A stretch of 64,000 bases of DNA from the NCBI GenBank assembly GCA_017428385.1, contig JAFRQX010000046.1, positions 62,001 through 126,000 on the forward strand, read 5' to 3'. A program made the translations under genes and the position numbers. The stretch comes from Clostridia bacterium. GTDB lineage: Bacteria; Bacillota; Clostridia; Christensenellales; Aristaeellaceae. Positions 25,453 through 33,545 of this stretch are shown here, in pieces; the stretch's first letter is position 1, and each line of letters opens with the position of its first letter. A model generated the notes under the pieces. The model was not told the origin of the DNA. It saw only the letters and a program-made list of their open reading frames with translations, and did not search any database.

Positions 25453-25582
25453 AATGAATACTGAAAACAATAACAGGTAGGAGGGAGAAAGTAGGAGGTA
25501 GGATGGAACGAAAGTGATGAGTGTATAGTGAAAAGTGATGAGTGATGAGCGTAGAGTTGTCGTTGTGCGACAGTGAAGAGTG
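25453..25582. repeat. Degenerate GTGATGAGTGA-type repeats in the convergent gap
   Basis: No gene. The stretch holds AATGAATACTGAAAAC, then GTAGGAGG twice, and several copies of AGTGATGAGTG / AGTGAAAAGTG / AGTGAAGAGTG, plus a TGTCGTTGTGCGACA hairpin. It lies between convergent genes and is probably a non-functional or mobile small repeat region. Confidence 0.45.
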
Positions 25583-25614
25583 AAAAAGTTGCCGCTGCGC
25601 AACTGCGCAGCGGC
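25583..25614 (-). terminator. Terminator of the amt-PII gene
   Basis: On the minus strand GCCGCTGCGC / GCGCAGCGGC (perfect 10 bp, arms 25605-25614 and 25591-25600) is followed by AACTTTTTCAC. Confidence 0.8.
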
Positions 25615-25627
25615 ATTGGGGAAGAAT

Positions 25628-27346
25628 TTATTCATCCGACTGGAGGGCGTCGTAGCCTTCCTCGCCGGTACGAACCCGGATAACATTTTCCACATCCTGG
25701 ACGAAGATCTTACCATCGCCGATGTGGCCGGTATAGAGGACGCCGCGGGCTGTTTCAACAACTTCGCTGACGGGGATCTTGCTGACGACGATATCAACCT
25801 GTACCTTGGGCAGCAGGGTAACTTCCACAGGAGTACCACGATAGTACTCGGGCTTGCCCTTCTGTGCGCCGTAACCCATAACATTGGTAACGGTCATACC
25901 GGTGATGCCGATGCCATTCATAGCCTTCTTCAGGCTCTCCAGGCTGGCAGGACGGCAGATGATCTGTACACGGGTGTAAACCGGTTCGCCTGTAGGCTTT
26001 TCGGCCTTCTTCACAGCGACAGGCACAGCTTCTGCAACAGGAGCGGCTGCGGCAACGGGAGCCGGAGCGGCAGCGGGGGCGTCATAACCTTCCTCAGGCA
26101 GGATGGCAAATCCGGAATAAGCGGTGAGCAGACCGTGCTCGCTGCGGTCGAGGCCCATGACCTCATCCGCGGCATCTGCCCGCAGGCCGATGGTCTTTTT
26201 GATGAGCAGGAAGACAACAGCGATGATTGCTGCAGTCCAGGCAATGGTGCACAGGACGCCCAGGACCTGGATGCCGAAGAACTTGAAGCCGCCGCCGTAG
26301 AAGACACCCTTCATGGTGGTGCCGCCGGTAGCGAACAGACCGGTCAGGATGGTACCAAGGGAACCGCAGACACCGTGAACGGAGATGGCGCCGACCGGGT
26401 CATCGATCTTCACAACCTTGTCGAAGAATTCAACTGCGAAGACGATCACGAAACCGCAGGCGAGACCGATGAGAGCTGCACCGAAGGGATCGACTGCGTC
26501 GCAGCCGGCAGTGATGCCGACCAGACCGGCCAGGGCAGCGTTGAAGGTCATGGAGACATCAGGCTTGCCGTAGCGGAACCAGGTGAAAATCATGGTGGTC
26601 AGGGTGGCCACAGCAGCGGCCAGGTTGGTGTTGAAGAAAACCAGGGAGGCGCTGCCGATCAGTTCGTCGCTGTCCATGCCCACGGTGGAAGCACCGTTGA
26701 AACCGAACCAGCAGAACCAGAGGATGAACACGCCCAGGGCTGCGATGGAAAGGTTGTGACCGAGGATGGCGCGGGGCTTTCCGTCCTTGCCGTACTTGCC
26801 AACGCGGGGTCCAAGGATCTTAGCACCGATCAGGGCGCAAACGCCGCCGACCATGTGAACCGCGGTAGAACCGGCGAAATCATGGAAGCCCATTTCAGCG
26901 AGGAAACCGCCGCCCCAGATCCAGTGACCGGAGACCGGGTAGATGAACAGCGAGATCGCTGCGGAGTAGATGCAGTAAGCAGAGAATTTAGTCCGCTCAG
27001 CCATGGCACCGGAAACGATGGTGGCGGAGGTGGCACAGAATACGGTCTGGAAGATGGCGTATGCCCAGAGCGGAACGCCCGCCGGAAGAATATGGCTGTA
27101 ATCCTTCATGATAAAGGGATCGATCCAGCCGAAGAGTGCGGTGCCGGCGCCGAACATAATGCCGTAGCCGAACAGCCAGTACAACGGGGTACCGATACAG
27201 AAGTCCATCAGGTTCTTCATCAAAATGTTACCGGTATTTTTGGCGCGGGTGAAACCCGCTTCACACATGGCGAATCCCGCCTGCATGAAGAAGACCAGAG
27301 CTGCTCCTAGGAGCACCCATATTGTGTTGGCTGCCGAGAATGTCAT
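25628..27346 (-). CDS. amt: Ammonium transporter fused to a PII (GlnK) domain
   Basis: 572 aa. Residues ~1-415 are an 11-TM Amt channel: FMQAGFAMCEAGFTRAKN, DFAGSTAVHMVGG (first pore His), ISVHGVCGSLG (second pore His). An Ala/Pro/Val linker (~435-465) leads to a PII domain (~470-572) with T-loop GKPEYYRGTPVEVTLLPKVQ, YTGHIGDGKIFV and IRTGEEG. Separate GlnK normally plugs AmtB when nitrogen is ample; here regulator and channel are one chain. Start chosen at MTFSAANT; upstream in-frame codons lie in a 16-bp hairpin. The RBS (GGAAG) is weak. Confidence 0.93.
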   Translation of the reverse strand: MTFSAANTIWVLLGAALVFFMQAGFAMCEAGFTRAKNTGNILMKNLMDFCIGTPLYWLFGYGIMFGAGTALFGWIDPFIMKDYSHILPAGVPLWAYAIFQTVFCATSATIVSGAMAERTKFSAYCIYSAAISLFIYPVSGHWIWGGGFLAEMGFHDFAGSTAVHMVGGVCALIGAKILGPRVGKYGKDGKPRAILGHNLSIAALGVFILWFCWFGFNGASTVGMDSDELIGSASLVFFNTNLAAAVATLTTMIFTWFRYGKPDVSMTFNAALAGLVGITAGCDAVDPFGAALIGLACGFVIVFAVEFFDKVVKIDDPVGAISVHGVCGSLGTILTGLFATGGTTMKGVFYGGGFKFFGIQVLGVLCTIAWTAAIIAVVFLLIKKTIGLRADAADEVMGLDRSEHGLLTAYSGFAILPEEGYDAPAAAPAPVAAAAPVAEAVPVAVKKAEKPTGEPVYTRVQIICRPASLESLKKAMNGIGITGMTVTNVMGYGAQKGKPEYYRGTPVEVTLLPKVQVDIVVSKIPVSEVVETARGVLYTGHIGDGKIFVQDVENVIRVRTGEEGYDALQSDE

Positions 27347-27386
27347 ACAGATCACTTCCGTTTCGTGTTTTTCCCAAAATACAAAG

Positions 27387-27423
27387 TGAGGCGCGAAGGT
27401 GTTCAGCACACCTTCGCGCCTCA
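27387..27423 (-). repeat. 16-bp perfect hairpin at the 5' end of the amt mRNA
   Basis: Arms 27387-27402 and 27408-27423 are exact complements (core AGGCGCGAAGGTGT), loop of 5. It starts ~7 nt after the predicted transcription start and has no U-tract, so it may stabilise the mRNA or act in control rather than end transcription. Confidence 0.6.
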
Positions 27424-27436
27424 TTGGGATGCACGG

Positions 27437-27465
27437 ATTTTATGCCGAATAAAATCTTTTGTCAA
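27437..27465 (-). promoter_or_regulatory. Promoter of amt-PII
   Basis: Minus strand TTGACA (27460-27465), 17 bp, TAAAAT (27437-27442). No sigma-54 element was seen, unlike proteobacterial amtB genes. Confidence 0.8.
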
Positions 27466-27559
27466 GAGTGTATACAACAAAAAACAGGAGCAATACAGAA
27501 ATCTTTTTTTGGAAGATTGACTTAGAGTGAACTTGAAGAAGTAAAATACCCATGCGCAG

Positions 27560-27590
27560 GAGAACGAAAAGAACCGATCTTTTCGTTCTC
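27560..27590. repeat. 13-bp inverted repeat before the GH9 gene
   Basis: GAGAACGAAAAGA / TCTTTTCGTTCTC (27560-27572 with 27578-27590), 5-nt loop ACCGA, no following U-tract. It lies in the divergent amt/GH9 region and could be an operator or an mRNA hairpin for the glucanase. The rest of 27466-27657 shows no gene. Confidence 0.5.
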
Positions 27591-27657
27591 AATTAATGAA
27601 TACATAAAACTTGAAAATATATATGTTGAGACTAACGGAGAGGATGAAACGTCCAGT

Positions 27658-29262
27658 ATGAATGAGATAAACAATGCTTTTCGGATAAACCAGACGGGAT
27701 ATGCAGAGGGCCTGCCGGTATACGCGGCCATGCTGACAAAGAATTCGGTGACGCTGAAGGATGACAATGGGAAGACTGTGCCCATGGAAGAGGCCGCTGC
27801 ACCGAAACCGGATGAGGCATCCGGAGACGAAGTGGCACTGGTGAACCTGGGAAAGCTGAAGGCCGGAACCTACACGCTGGAAAGCGTTGAGGGAAAACGA
27901 ACCCTGACGGTGAGCGAAAAACCCTGGAAAGCCGTGACAAATGCCCTGATCAAAGGCCTGTATTATCAGCGCTGCGGATGCGAACTGAAGCCGGAGAACG
28001 CTGGAATCTACATCCATCCGGCCTGCCATACGGCACCGGCAACGGACTGGGAAGACCGAAGCGTCCTGCGCAGGGTGACCGGCGGCTGGCATGACGCGGG
28101 AGACTATGGGAAGTATGTGGGTCCCGGCGCGGTGACGGTGGGGCACATGCTGTACACCTGGAAACTGTTCCCGGAAGGCTGCAGCGATGAACTGAATATT
28201 CCGGAAACCGGAAACGGGATGCCGGATATCCTGAACGAAGCCCGGTATGAACTGGTGTGGATGCTACAGATGCAGCGGAGCGACGGAGCTTTTCATCACA
28301 AGCTGACAAAGGCCCGGTTTGCGCCGTTTATCATGCCGCAGGATGACAAGGAACCGGAATACCTGATGCCCGTGAGCCACTGTGCGACAGCGGCTGCCTG
28401 TGCCTGCCTGGCACTGTCATACAGGGTCTACAAGGCGTTTGACGAAGCCTTTGCCAACCGGATGCTGCTTTCCGCCCGGCGGGCCTGGGAATGGCTGATG
28501 AAGCATACCGATGATTATGTGCCTTTCCGGAATCCGGAGGGGGTCTTCACCGGCTGGTATGGAGAACGGACGGATAAGGACGACCGGTTCTGGGCTGCCT
28601 GTGAGATGTATGCCGCGACCGGGGAAAGGAATTTCCGGGCAGAGGCGGAGAGCCTGTATGCCGAGGGTCAGCAGCTGACAGCCTTTGGCTGGGCTGACGT
28701 GGGCGGAATGGGCGCACTGTGCTGCTTGTTTGACCTGGGAGAAAAGGCAGGAGAAGTGCTGTATAATCAGCTGAAGGATGATTTCCTCCGGCAGAGCGAG
28801 GAGGCACTGAAGCTGTCGCAGGGATCCGGCTACGGTACGGCGCTGGCGGCGGATCAATATGTGTGGGGAAGCATTCTGCCGATTATGAGCAACGCTATGG
28901 CGATGATCATGAATGCGCTGATTACGGGGCGGCAGGAAATGCGGAATGCGGCGCTGAAGCAATGGAATTACGCGCTGGGAATGAACGCACTGGATATCTG
29001 CTTTGTGACCGGTTTTGGAGAGAGAAAGGTGATGCATCCCCATCACCGGCCTTCCGACGCGGACGGGATTGAGGAACCGGTGCCCGGACTGATTTCCGGC
29101 GGACCAAACAACCGGATGACTTTCCCGATGACAAAGGAGAAAATGGGAAACACACCGCCGGCGAAGTACTTTGTGGAGGAGACATTCTCCGCTGACACCA
29201 ACGAGATTGCAATCTATTGGAACTCACCGGCAATATTTGTGGGAGCGTATTTTTGCCGCTAA
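27658..29262 (+). CDS. Glycoside hydrolase family 9 glucanase, apparently cytoplasmic
   Basis: 534 aa. An N-terminal Ig-like domain (~1-90, CelD_N type: FRINQTGYAEGLPVYAAM) precedes the (alpha/alpha)6 GH9 domain. Catalytic Asp pair in TGGWHDAGDYGKYV (~140-153); catalytic acid Glu in ADTNEIAIYWNSP near the C-terminus. No signal peptide, so it probably cleaves imported cello-oligosaccharides or beta-glucan fragments inside the cell. GGAGAGG lies 14 nt upstream; a five-codon frame (ATGAAACGTCCAGTATGA) overlaps the start by ATGA and may couple translation. Confidence 0.92.
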   Translation: MNEINNAFRINQTGYAEGLPVYAAMLTKNSVTLKDDNGKTVPMEEAAAPKPDEASGDEVALVNLGKLKAGTYTLESVEGKRTLTVSEKPWKAVTNALIKGLYYQRCGCELKPENAGIYIHPACHTAPATDWEDRSVLRRVTGGWHDAGDYGKYVGPGAVTVGHMLYTWKLFPEGCSDELNIPETGNGMPDILNEARYELVWMLQMQRSDGAFHHKLTKARFAPFIMPQDDKEPEYLMPVSHCATAAACACLALSYRVYKAFDEAFANRMLLSARRAWEWLMKHTDDYVPFRNPEGVFTGWYGERTDKDDRFWAACEMYAATGERNFRAEAESLYAEGQQLTAFGWADVGGMGALCCLFDLGEKAGEVLYNQLKDDFLRQSEEALKLSQGSGYGTALAADQYVWGSILPIMSNAMAMIMNALITGRQEMRNAALKQWNYALGMNALDICFVTGFGERKVMHPHHRPSDADGIEEPVPGLISGGPNNRMTFPMTKEKMGNTPPAKYFVEETFSADTNEIAIYWNSPAIFVGAYFCR

Positions 29263-29331
29263 AGCGGCAAAACAATGAATACTGAAAACTGAAGACTTAA
29301 GACTTAAAAATGATCCGCGCGGCGGGAAAGA

Positions 29332-29361
29332 AAAAAGGCGCTCGTATTTGAGCGCCTTTTT
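29332..29361. terminator. Bidirectional terminator between GH9 and the XRE operon
   Basis: AAAAAGGCGCTC / GAGCGCCTTTTT (29332-29343 with 29350-29361), loop GTATTT. U-tracts arise on both strands, serving the two convergent units. Confidence 0.85.
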
Positions 29362-29375
29362 CTTCAGGACAAATA

Positions 29376-29570
29376 TCAGCCTTCCCAGAAGAGATCGTCC
29401 AGGGTTTTGTCCAGGGCTTTGCAGATGGCGATGCACAGGTTGATGGTGGGATTATAATCGCCTTTCTCAATGGCATTGATCGTCTGACGGGACACGTTGC
29501 ACAGCTGCGCAAGCTGGTCCTGGGACAGATCTTTGCCCGCACGGGCGGCTTTCAGCTTCAGGTTTTTCAT
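29376..29570 (-). CDS. XRE-family helix-turn-helix repressor
   Basis: 64 aa, a bare Cro/CI-type HTH: LKAARAGKDLSQDQLAQLCNVSRQTINAIEKGDYNPTINLCIAICKAL, ending TLDDLFWEG. The same layout (small XRE regulator next to small membrane proteins) is common in Firmicutes. It is the last gene of a three-gene minus-strand operon and overlaps the preceding membrane protein gene by 4 nt. Likely regulates its own operon through the dyad at 30689-30705. Confidence 0.92.
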   Translation of the reverse strand: MKNLKLKAARAGKDLSQDQLAQLCNVSRQTINAIEKGDYNPTINLCIAICKALDKTLDDLFWEG

Positions 29571-30064
29571 TCCTCATCAGACTCCTTTTTATCGATCCGG
29601 CTTTTGATGAGCAGGGTGGCACAAACGACCAGCCCCAGTACACCGACGGCGACGGGCAGGACAATGTCATAGACGCTTTCCGCGGAGCCACCAAAGGAAT
29701 GACGGATTCCGTTGAAAACATTCGCAAGGGCTACCACGAGAAACAGGACGCTGAAGGGAACCTGCTTCTTCAGGCGGGTAAAGTAGGCATCGTGCAGGAT
29801 GGCATAAACCGCGAAGATGGTCAGGGAAATGACCATGGACAGAATCACGGCGATTGAAAGGTCAAACCAGGCAAGGTTCATGGTGTTGAGCAGGAGCACA
29901 ACGAGGAGGCAAAGCAGCAGGGAAGCAAAGGCAATCGTGACAGCCCGGCCGCGGTAAAGAAGCTGACGTTCATCAAAGTTTTTGACGGACTTGCGGTCAG
30001 CGAAACACACGAGGGCAACACCGCCAAGGATGATAAGGCAAAGAATCAGTTTGGTGAAATCCAT
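29567..30064 (-). CDS. Small membrane protein with DERQ motif (DUF2178/3796-like), copy B
   Basis: 165 aa, five predicted membrane helices. After the first helix it carries KNFDERQLLYRGRAVTIAF, shared with the upstream paralogue (QYDERQLRIRARGYQIGF). Both also share a middle FAVYAILHDAYF / FAVYCINHDAFL block and NVFNGIRHS / NVIRHI. Function unknown; proteins of this type accompany XRE repressors. RBS GGAGG. The 4-nt overlap with the repressor gene implies coupled translation. Confidence 0.75.
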   Translation of the reverse strand: MDFTKLILCLIILGGVALVCFADRKSVKNFDERQLLYRGRAVTIAFASLLLCLLVVLLLNTMNLAWFDLSIAVILSMVISLTIFAVYAILHDAYFTRLKKQVPFSVLFLVVALANVFNGIRHSFGGSAESVYDIVLPVAVGVLGLVVCATLLIKSRIDKKESDEE

Positions 30065-30088
30065 CTTTATTTCCTCCTTTTATCCGCG

Positions 30089-30604
30089 TTATTCTTCTAC
30101 TTCTTTTTTGTCATTCCTGATCTTCAGGATCAGGGTGATCAGCATGACCAGGAAACAGAGTCCTACCACTACGGCTGAACCAAAGGTGAAATCCACTTTG
30201 CCGTCCACCATGACCTCACCGATGATGATATGACGGATCACATTGAGGAGTTCCACAAGTACGATGATGGAATAGAGGACAATCTGGCTTTTTCCGTCTC
30301 CGCGGATCGCCAGGAAGGCGTCATGGTTGATACAGTAGACGGCGAAGACGGTGGCACTGAGCACCAGGACAGTGAGCGCTGCGAGACCGGGAGTGATCAC
30401 CGTGAGCCATTCTGTTTCGAACAGCAGGGCGAGAACGAAAAGCAGGATCAGCGCGGTAAAGAAACCGATCTGGTATCCCCGGGCACGGATTCTCAGCTGC
30501 CGCTCATCATACTGTTCTGCGCAGGGCTTTTTCCGGAATAAGACCCAGGCAGCGATCAGGAGCAGTATCATCATTCCAAGAATGATCCATGCATTGTCAG
30601 TCAT
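30089..30604 (-). CDS. Small membrane protein with DERQ motif (DUF2178/3796-like), copy A
   Basis: 171 aa, five membrane helices: WIILGMMILLLIAAWVLF, then CAEQYDERQLRIRARG, ALILLFVLALLF and others, with a charged tail KIRNDKKEVEE. Tandem duplicate of the next gene in the operon, so an ancient duplication is likely. First gene of the operon, with GGAGGAATG-type ribosome site before ATG and a strong promoter ~80 bp upstream. No enzymatic motif seen. Confidence 0.75.
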   Translation of the reverse strand: MTDNAWIILGMMILLLIAAWVLFRKKPCAEQYDERQLRIRARGYQIGFFTALILLFVLALLFETEWLTVITPGLAALTVLVLSATVFAVYCINHDAFLAIRGDGKSQIVLYSIIVLVELLNVIRHIIIGEVMVDGKVDFTFGSAVVVGLCFLVMLITLILKIRNDKKEVEE

Positions 30605-30681
30605 AATTCATTCCTCCGAATAATCTTTTATTGATCGTCTCCGGGGTCCGGCGGCCGATCCGTCTCCCCGAGTACAGCTGC

Positions 30682-30710
30682 ATTGTATAACATACTTTTT
30701 ATGTTGTCAA
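30682..30710 (-). promoter_or_regulatory. Promoter and probable XRE operator
   Basis: Minus strand TTGACA (30705-30710), 17 bp, TACAAT (30682-30687). The spacer is a dyad AACATA-CTTTT-TATGTT (30689-30705 on the plus strand), a fitting site for the XRE protein encoded last in the operon. Confidence 0.75.
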
Positions 30711-30822
30711 GTATATTTTACAAAAAGAATGAAAAATATTTCAAAATGCCATAAGCGTGAAGTGGGGCAGGAGGTATTATCGAGGTGTATCATATGTTAT
30801 GGTGTTCATCAGACTGTATGGA

Positions 30823-30831
30823 TGGTATAAT
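30823..30831 (+). promoter_or_regulatory. Extended -10 promoter of the sirtuin gene
   Basis: TGG-TATAAT with perfect -10 at 30826-30831. Being located here, it excludes the longer in-frame start at 30757 for the sirtuin. Confidence 0.6.
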
Positions 30832-30876
30832 TTGGGAAATGAAGCAATAAGCAACAGAACACCGGAGGCAGAAGCA

Positions 30877-31611
30877 GTGGATTCCGAAGGAATAAAGGCT
30901 TTTCAGGAGATCGTTGACCGGTCGCGCCGGATTGTGTTTTTCGGCGGGGCAGGGGTATCCACGGCCAGCGGAATTCCGGACTTCCGATCTGCGAATGGAC
31001 TGTACACGGAGGAAGAGGATGGCCTTTCCCCGGAGATGATCCTGAGCAAATCCTTCTTTTACCTGCAGCCGGAAAAGTTCTTTGACTATTACCGAAAGCA
31101 TATGCTGTATCCGGAAGCAAAGCCCAATGCCGCACACCGGAAACTGTATGAGCTGGAACTGATGGATAAGCTGCGGGGTATTGTGACGCAGAATGTGGAC
31201 GGCCTGCACAGGGCGGCCGGAAATATCCGGGTATATGAGATTCATGGCAGCGTACACGAAAATGAGTGTATGGACTGCGGGGCATACTATCCCATGGAGA
31301 CAATCCTGAAAGCGGAGGGCATTCCCCGCTGCAGGGACTGCGGGGGTGTGATCAAGCCCAGTGTGGTGCTGTACGGAGAATCCTTGCCGAAGTATGTATG
31401 CATCGGCGCAATCCGGGAGATTACCAACGCGGATACGCTGATTGTGGCGGGAACTTCCCTGGCGGTGGAGCCGGCAGCATCCTTCCTCAGCCATTTCCGG
31501 GGAAAGAACCTGGTGGTGATTAACCGGGAGCCGATTCCGGCGGAGGAGCAGGCAACGCTTGTGCTGCATGGGGATGTGGCGGAGATCATGGGACAGCTGC
31601 GGAGCCCCTGA
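30877..31611 (+). CDS. Sir2-family NAD-dependent protein deacylase
   Basis: 244 aa. NAD-binding GGAGVSTASGIPDFRS (~22-37), TQNVDGLH, catalytic His in IHGSVHENEC, zinc Cys pairs CMDC and CRDC, then GTSLAVEPAASF and VVINREP. Normal length for a bacterial class U/III sirtuin. GTG start chosen because GGAGG (30864-30868) is 8 nt upstream and the promoter lies inside the longer reading frame. Removes acyl groups from protein lysines in the cytoplasm, linking metabolism to NAD. Seven acetyltransferase genes occur in this window, but no direct link is shown. Confidence 0.92.
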   Translation: MDSEGIKAFQEIVDRSRRIVFFGGAGVSTASGIPDFRSANGLYTEEEDGLSPEMILSKSFFYLQPEKFFDYYRKHMLYPEAKPNAAHRKLYELELMDKLRGIVTQNVDGLHRAAGNIRVYEIHGSVHENECMDCGAYYPMETILKAEGIPRCRDCGGVIKPSVVLYGESLPKYVCIGAIREITNADTLIVAGTSLAVEPAASFLSHFRGKNLVVINREPIPAEEQATLVLHGDVAEIMGQLRSP

Positions 31612-31638
31612 GGGGAACATCAGAATGGACAGCTTCGT

Positions 31639-31673
31639 TTTATTCAGTGAAATGATTCGTTAATCTGAATAAA
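31639..31673 (+). repeat. 9-bp inverted repeat before the PepSY-like gene
   Basis: TTTATTCAG / CTGAATAAA (31639-31647 with 31665-31673), 17-nt spacer; immediately before the GGAGG of the next gene. Possible operator or ribosome-site hairpin. Confidence 0.4.
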
Positions 31674-31688
31674 GAATGGAGGAAGGCA

Positions 31689-32558
31689 ATGAATAAGATG
31701 ATCCGAACCGGTCTCCTGATCCTGCTGGCGGTTTCCATGCTGTTGACAACAGCCACGGCGGGAGAAGTGATTATTTCTGAAAGGGAAAAAGCCTCACGTC
31801 TTGCGGACAAGGCAATGGAAGAGAAATACGGTATCACACTGCTGACCCAGGAGTATTTCAATCGCAACACGGCGGATGAAGGAAACGGCCGCTTTGTGGT
31901 GCAGTACTGGGGCATTGAGGACTGGGGTTTTGTGCTGGGGAATTACAAGGTGGTCGTGGACAACGGAAAGGTGACAGAAATTTCCTGGAGCCATGACGGT
32001 GAGGATACCAGCGGCGGGATGAATGCGGATGCCTGGGGCAATGAACAGATCCTGGAAATGCTGCTGATGAATCAGGAATCCGGAGAGACATCCCAGTTTG
32101 ACGAAAAAATACAGGAAATCAATCAGAAACACGGCATCACAGACTTTTCTGAGCTGTTTGAAGTGCCGGAGGATGAACGTATCTGGGATGAGATCGGATA
32201 TCAAAATGTGCGGGAGCAAGCTGCGCTTTCTGCGGAGGAGATGACCCGGATCGCGATGGAGGGTATCCGGGTATCCTTTGAACTGACGGATGAGCAGGCA
32301 GCAAATCTGGTGGATGCCAATACGCCGATTGAAGAAGCAAGGGAAGATGGCGAAGAAGACGAGGATACCGAGTATTATATGTTCCATGGTGCTCCCTGTT
32401 ATATGGTGAATATCATGCTGGATGAGAATGATCAGGCAAAGATTCCGGGCCAGCTCAGGTATAAGGAAAAGGACGGATACTACTGGGTCTATATCAATGT
32501 AGTGACAGGTGTGGTTGAGGAAATCTTCTATATTGCCGGGATCGGCGGAAACGGCTGA
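31689..32558 (+). CDS. Secreted protein with PepSY-like features
   Basis: 289 aa. Signal peptide MIRTGLLILLAVSMLLTTATA-GEV. The mature part has repeated short alpha-beta segments resembling PepSY modules (EKASRLADKAMEEKYGI ... WGFVLGNYKVVVDNGKVTEISW and a final GYYWVYINVVTGVVEEIFYI). PepSY proteins bind or inhibit proteases, but no specific role is clear. The mid region is acidic (EDGEEDEDTEYY). Strong GGAGG. It overlaps nothing and lies 15 nt before the PfkB gene, so they share a transcript. Confidence 0.65.
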   Translation: MNKMIRTGLLILLAVSMLLTTATAGEVIISEREKASRLADKAMEEKYGITLLTQEYFNRNTADEGNGRFVVQYWGIEDWGFVLGNYKVVVDNGKVTEISWSHDGEDTSGGMNADAWGNEQILEMLLMNQESGETSQFDEKIQEINQKHGITDFSELFEVPEDERIWDEIGYQNVREQAALSAEEMTRIAMEGIRVSFELTDEQAANLVDANTPIEEAREDGEEDEDTEYYMFHGAPCYMVNIMLDENDQAKIPGQLRYKEKDGYYWVYINVVTGVVEEIFYIAGIGGNG

Positions 32559-32573
32559 CAAAAGAGGGAAAGC

Positions 32574-33503
32574 ATGAAATACGATCTGATCTGCATCGGA
32601 ATGGCGCTGGTGGATTCCATTATCCGGGGCTTTAATCCGGAACCTGTATCCGCATCCGGCTATGTGGCGGAATCGGGAAGCCTGAATGCCGGCGGCGAGG
32701 CGGTGAATGAAGCGATTGCCGCAGCAAAACTGGGACTGAAGACGGGGATCCTTTGCGCCCTGGGCAACGATCCGGCAGGGGAGATCGTACTTGATGAGCT
32801 GCGGAAGAACGGCGTGGACACTGAATTGATTGTGCGAACGGATGCCACTCCGGTGACTACCATGTTTGTACGGGCTGATGGCAGCCGAAAATCCATCACC
32901 AACCAGGCACATCGATTCAATTTCCATCCGGAAAAGGAACCGGATCTGTTTACAGACGCCAGGGCGCTGATCCTGGGATCCCTGTTCCGGGCACCTTTTG
33001 ACGATCCGTCAATCATTTACACGGTGGTGAGCAGGGCAAAGGAAGCGGGACAGCTTGTGCTGGCAGATACAAAGCTGCCGAACTTCCGGGTTCTCGGACT
33101 GGAGGATATCCGGGACTCCCTGGAGCTGATCGATATCATCACTCCAAATGAAGATGAAGCACGATACTTTACGGGGAAGGACGAGCCGGAAGAAATGGCG
33201 GACGTCCTGCTGGGGTATGGCGTAAAGCATGTGATCATCAAGATGGGCAGCAAAGGCTGCCTGCTGAAGAACAGCGCAGGGATGATAAAACTGCAGGCGT
33301 GCAATGTGCAGGCAGTGGATGCCACCGGCGCGGGGGATAACTTTGCGGCAGGATTTATATCGGAGATTCTCCGGGAGGCAGCTGTTGAGGATGCACTGAA
33401 ATTTGCCAACGCCTGCGGTGCAATCTGTACCACAGCGACAGGCGCAGGGACAGCGTTGAAGAGCAGAGAACAGGTTCTGCTTTTAATGAAAAATGAAGAA
33501 TGA
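32574..33503 (+). CDS. PfkB-family carbohydrate/nucleoside kinase
   Basis: 309 aa ribokinase fold. N-terminal GMALVDSIIRG and GGEAVNEAIAAAKLGL (substrate lid region), C-terminal signature DATGAGDNFAAGF with the catalytic Asp (~253) and anion hole. Phosphorylates a sugar, nucleoside or related alcohol using ATP; the substrate is not evident. RBS GAGGGAAAGC. Its last codons (MKNEE) are built from the A-rich AATGAAAAATGAAGAATG repeat that then continues past the stop. Confidence 0.88.
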   Translation: MKYDLICIGMALVDSIIRGFNPEPVSASGYVAESGSLNAGGEAVNEAIAAAKLGLKTGILCALGNDPAGEIVLDELRKNGVDTELIVRTDATPVTTMFVRADGSRKSITNQAHRFNFHPEKEPDLFTDARALILGSLFRAPFDDPSIIYTVVSRAKEAGQLVLADTKLPNFRVLGLEDIRDSLELIDIITPNEDEARYFTGKDEPEEMADVLLGYGVKHVIIKMGSKGCLLKNSAGMIKLQACNVQAVDATGAGDNFAAGFISEILREAAVEDALKFANACGAICTTATGAGTALKSREQVLLLMKNEE

Positions 33504-33515
33504 AAAATGGCGGAG

Positions 33516-33545
33516 AAAAACGCTTCCGTAGCGGAAGCGTTTTTT
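33516..33545 (+). terminator. Terminator after the PfkB gene
   Basis: AAAAACGCTTCCG / CGGAAGCGTTTTT (33516-33528 with 33532-33544), 3-nt loop TAG. Confidence 0.85.

Noticed and set aside
25580..27310. 576-codon plus-strand frame opposite amt-PII
   Set aside because: The minus strand encodes an unmistakable Amt-PII protein with promoter and terminator; the plus frame is a compositional shadow.
30757..30876. Longer N-terminus for the sirtuin starting at 30757
   Set aside because: An extended -10 promoter lies inside it and GGAGG precedes the GTG at 30877; the extra residues do not match sirtuins.
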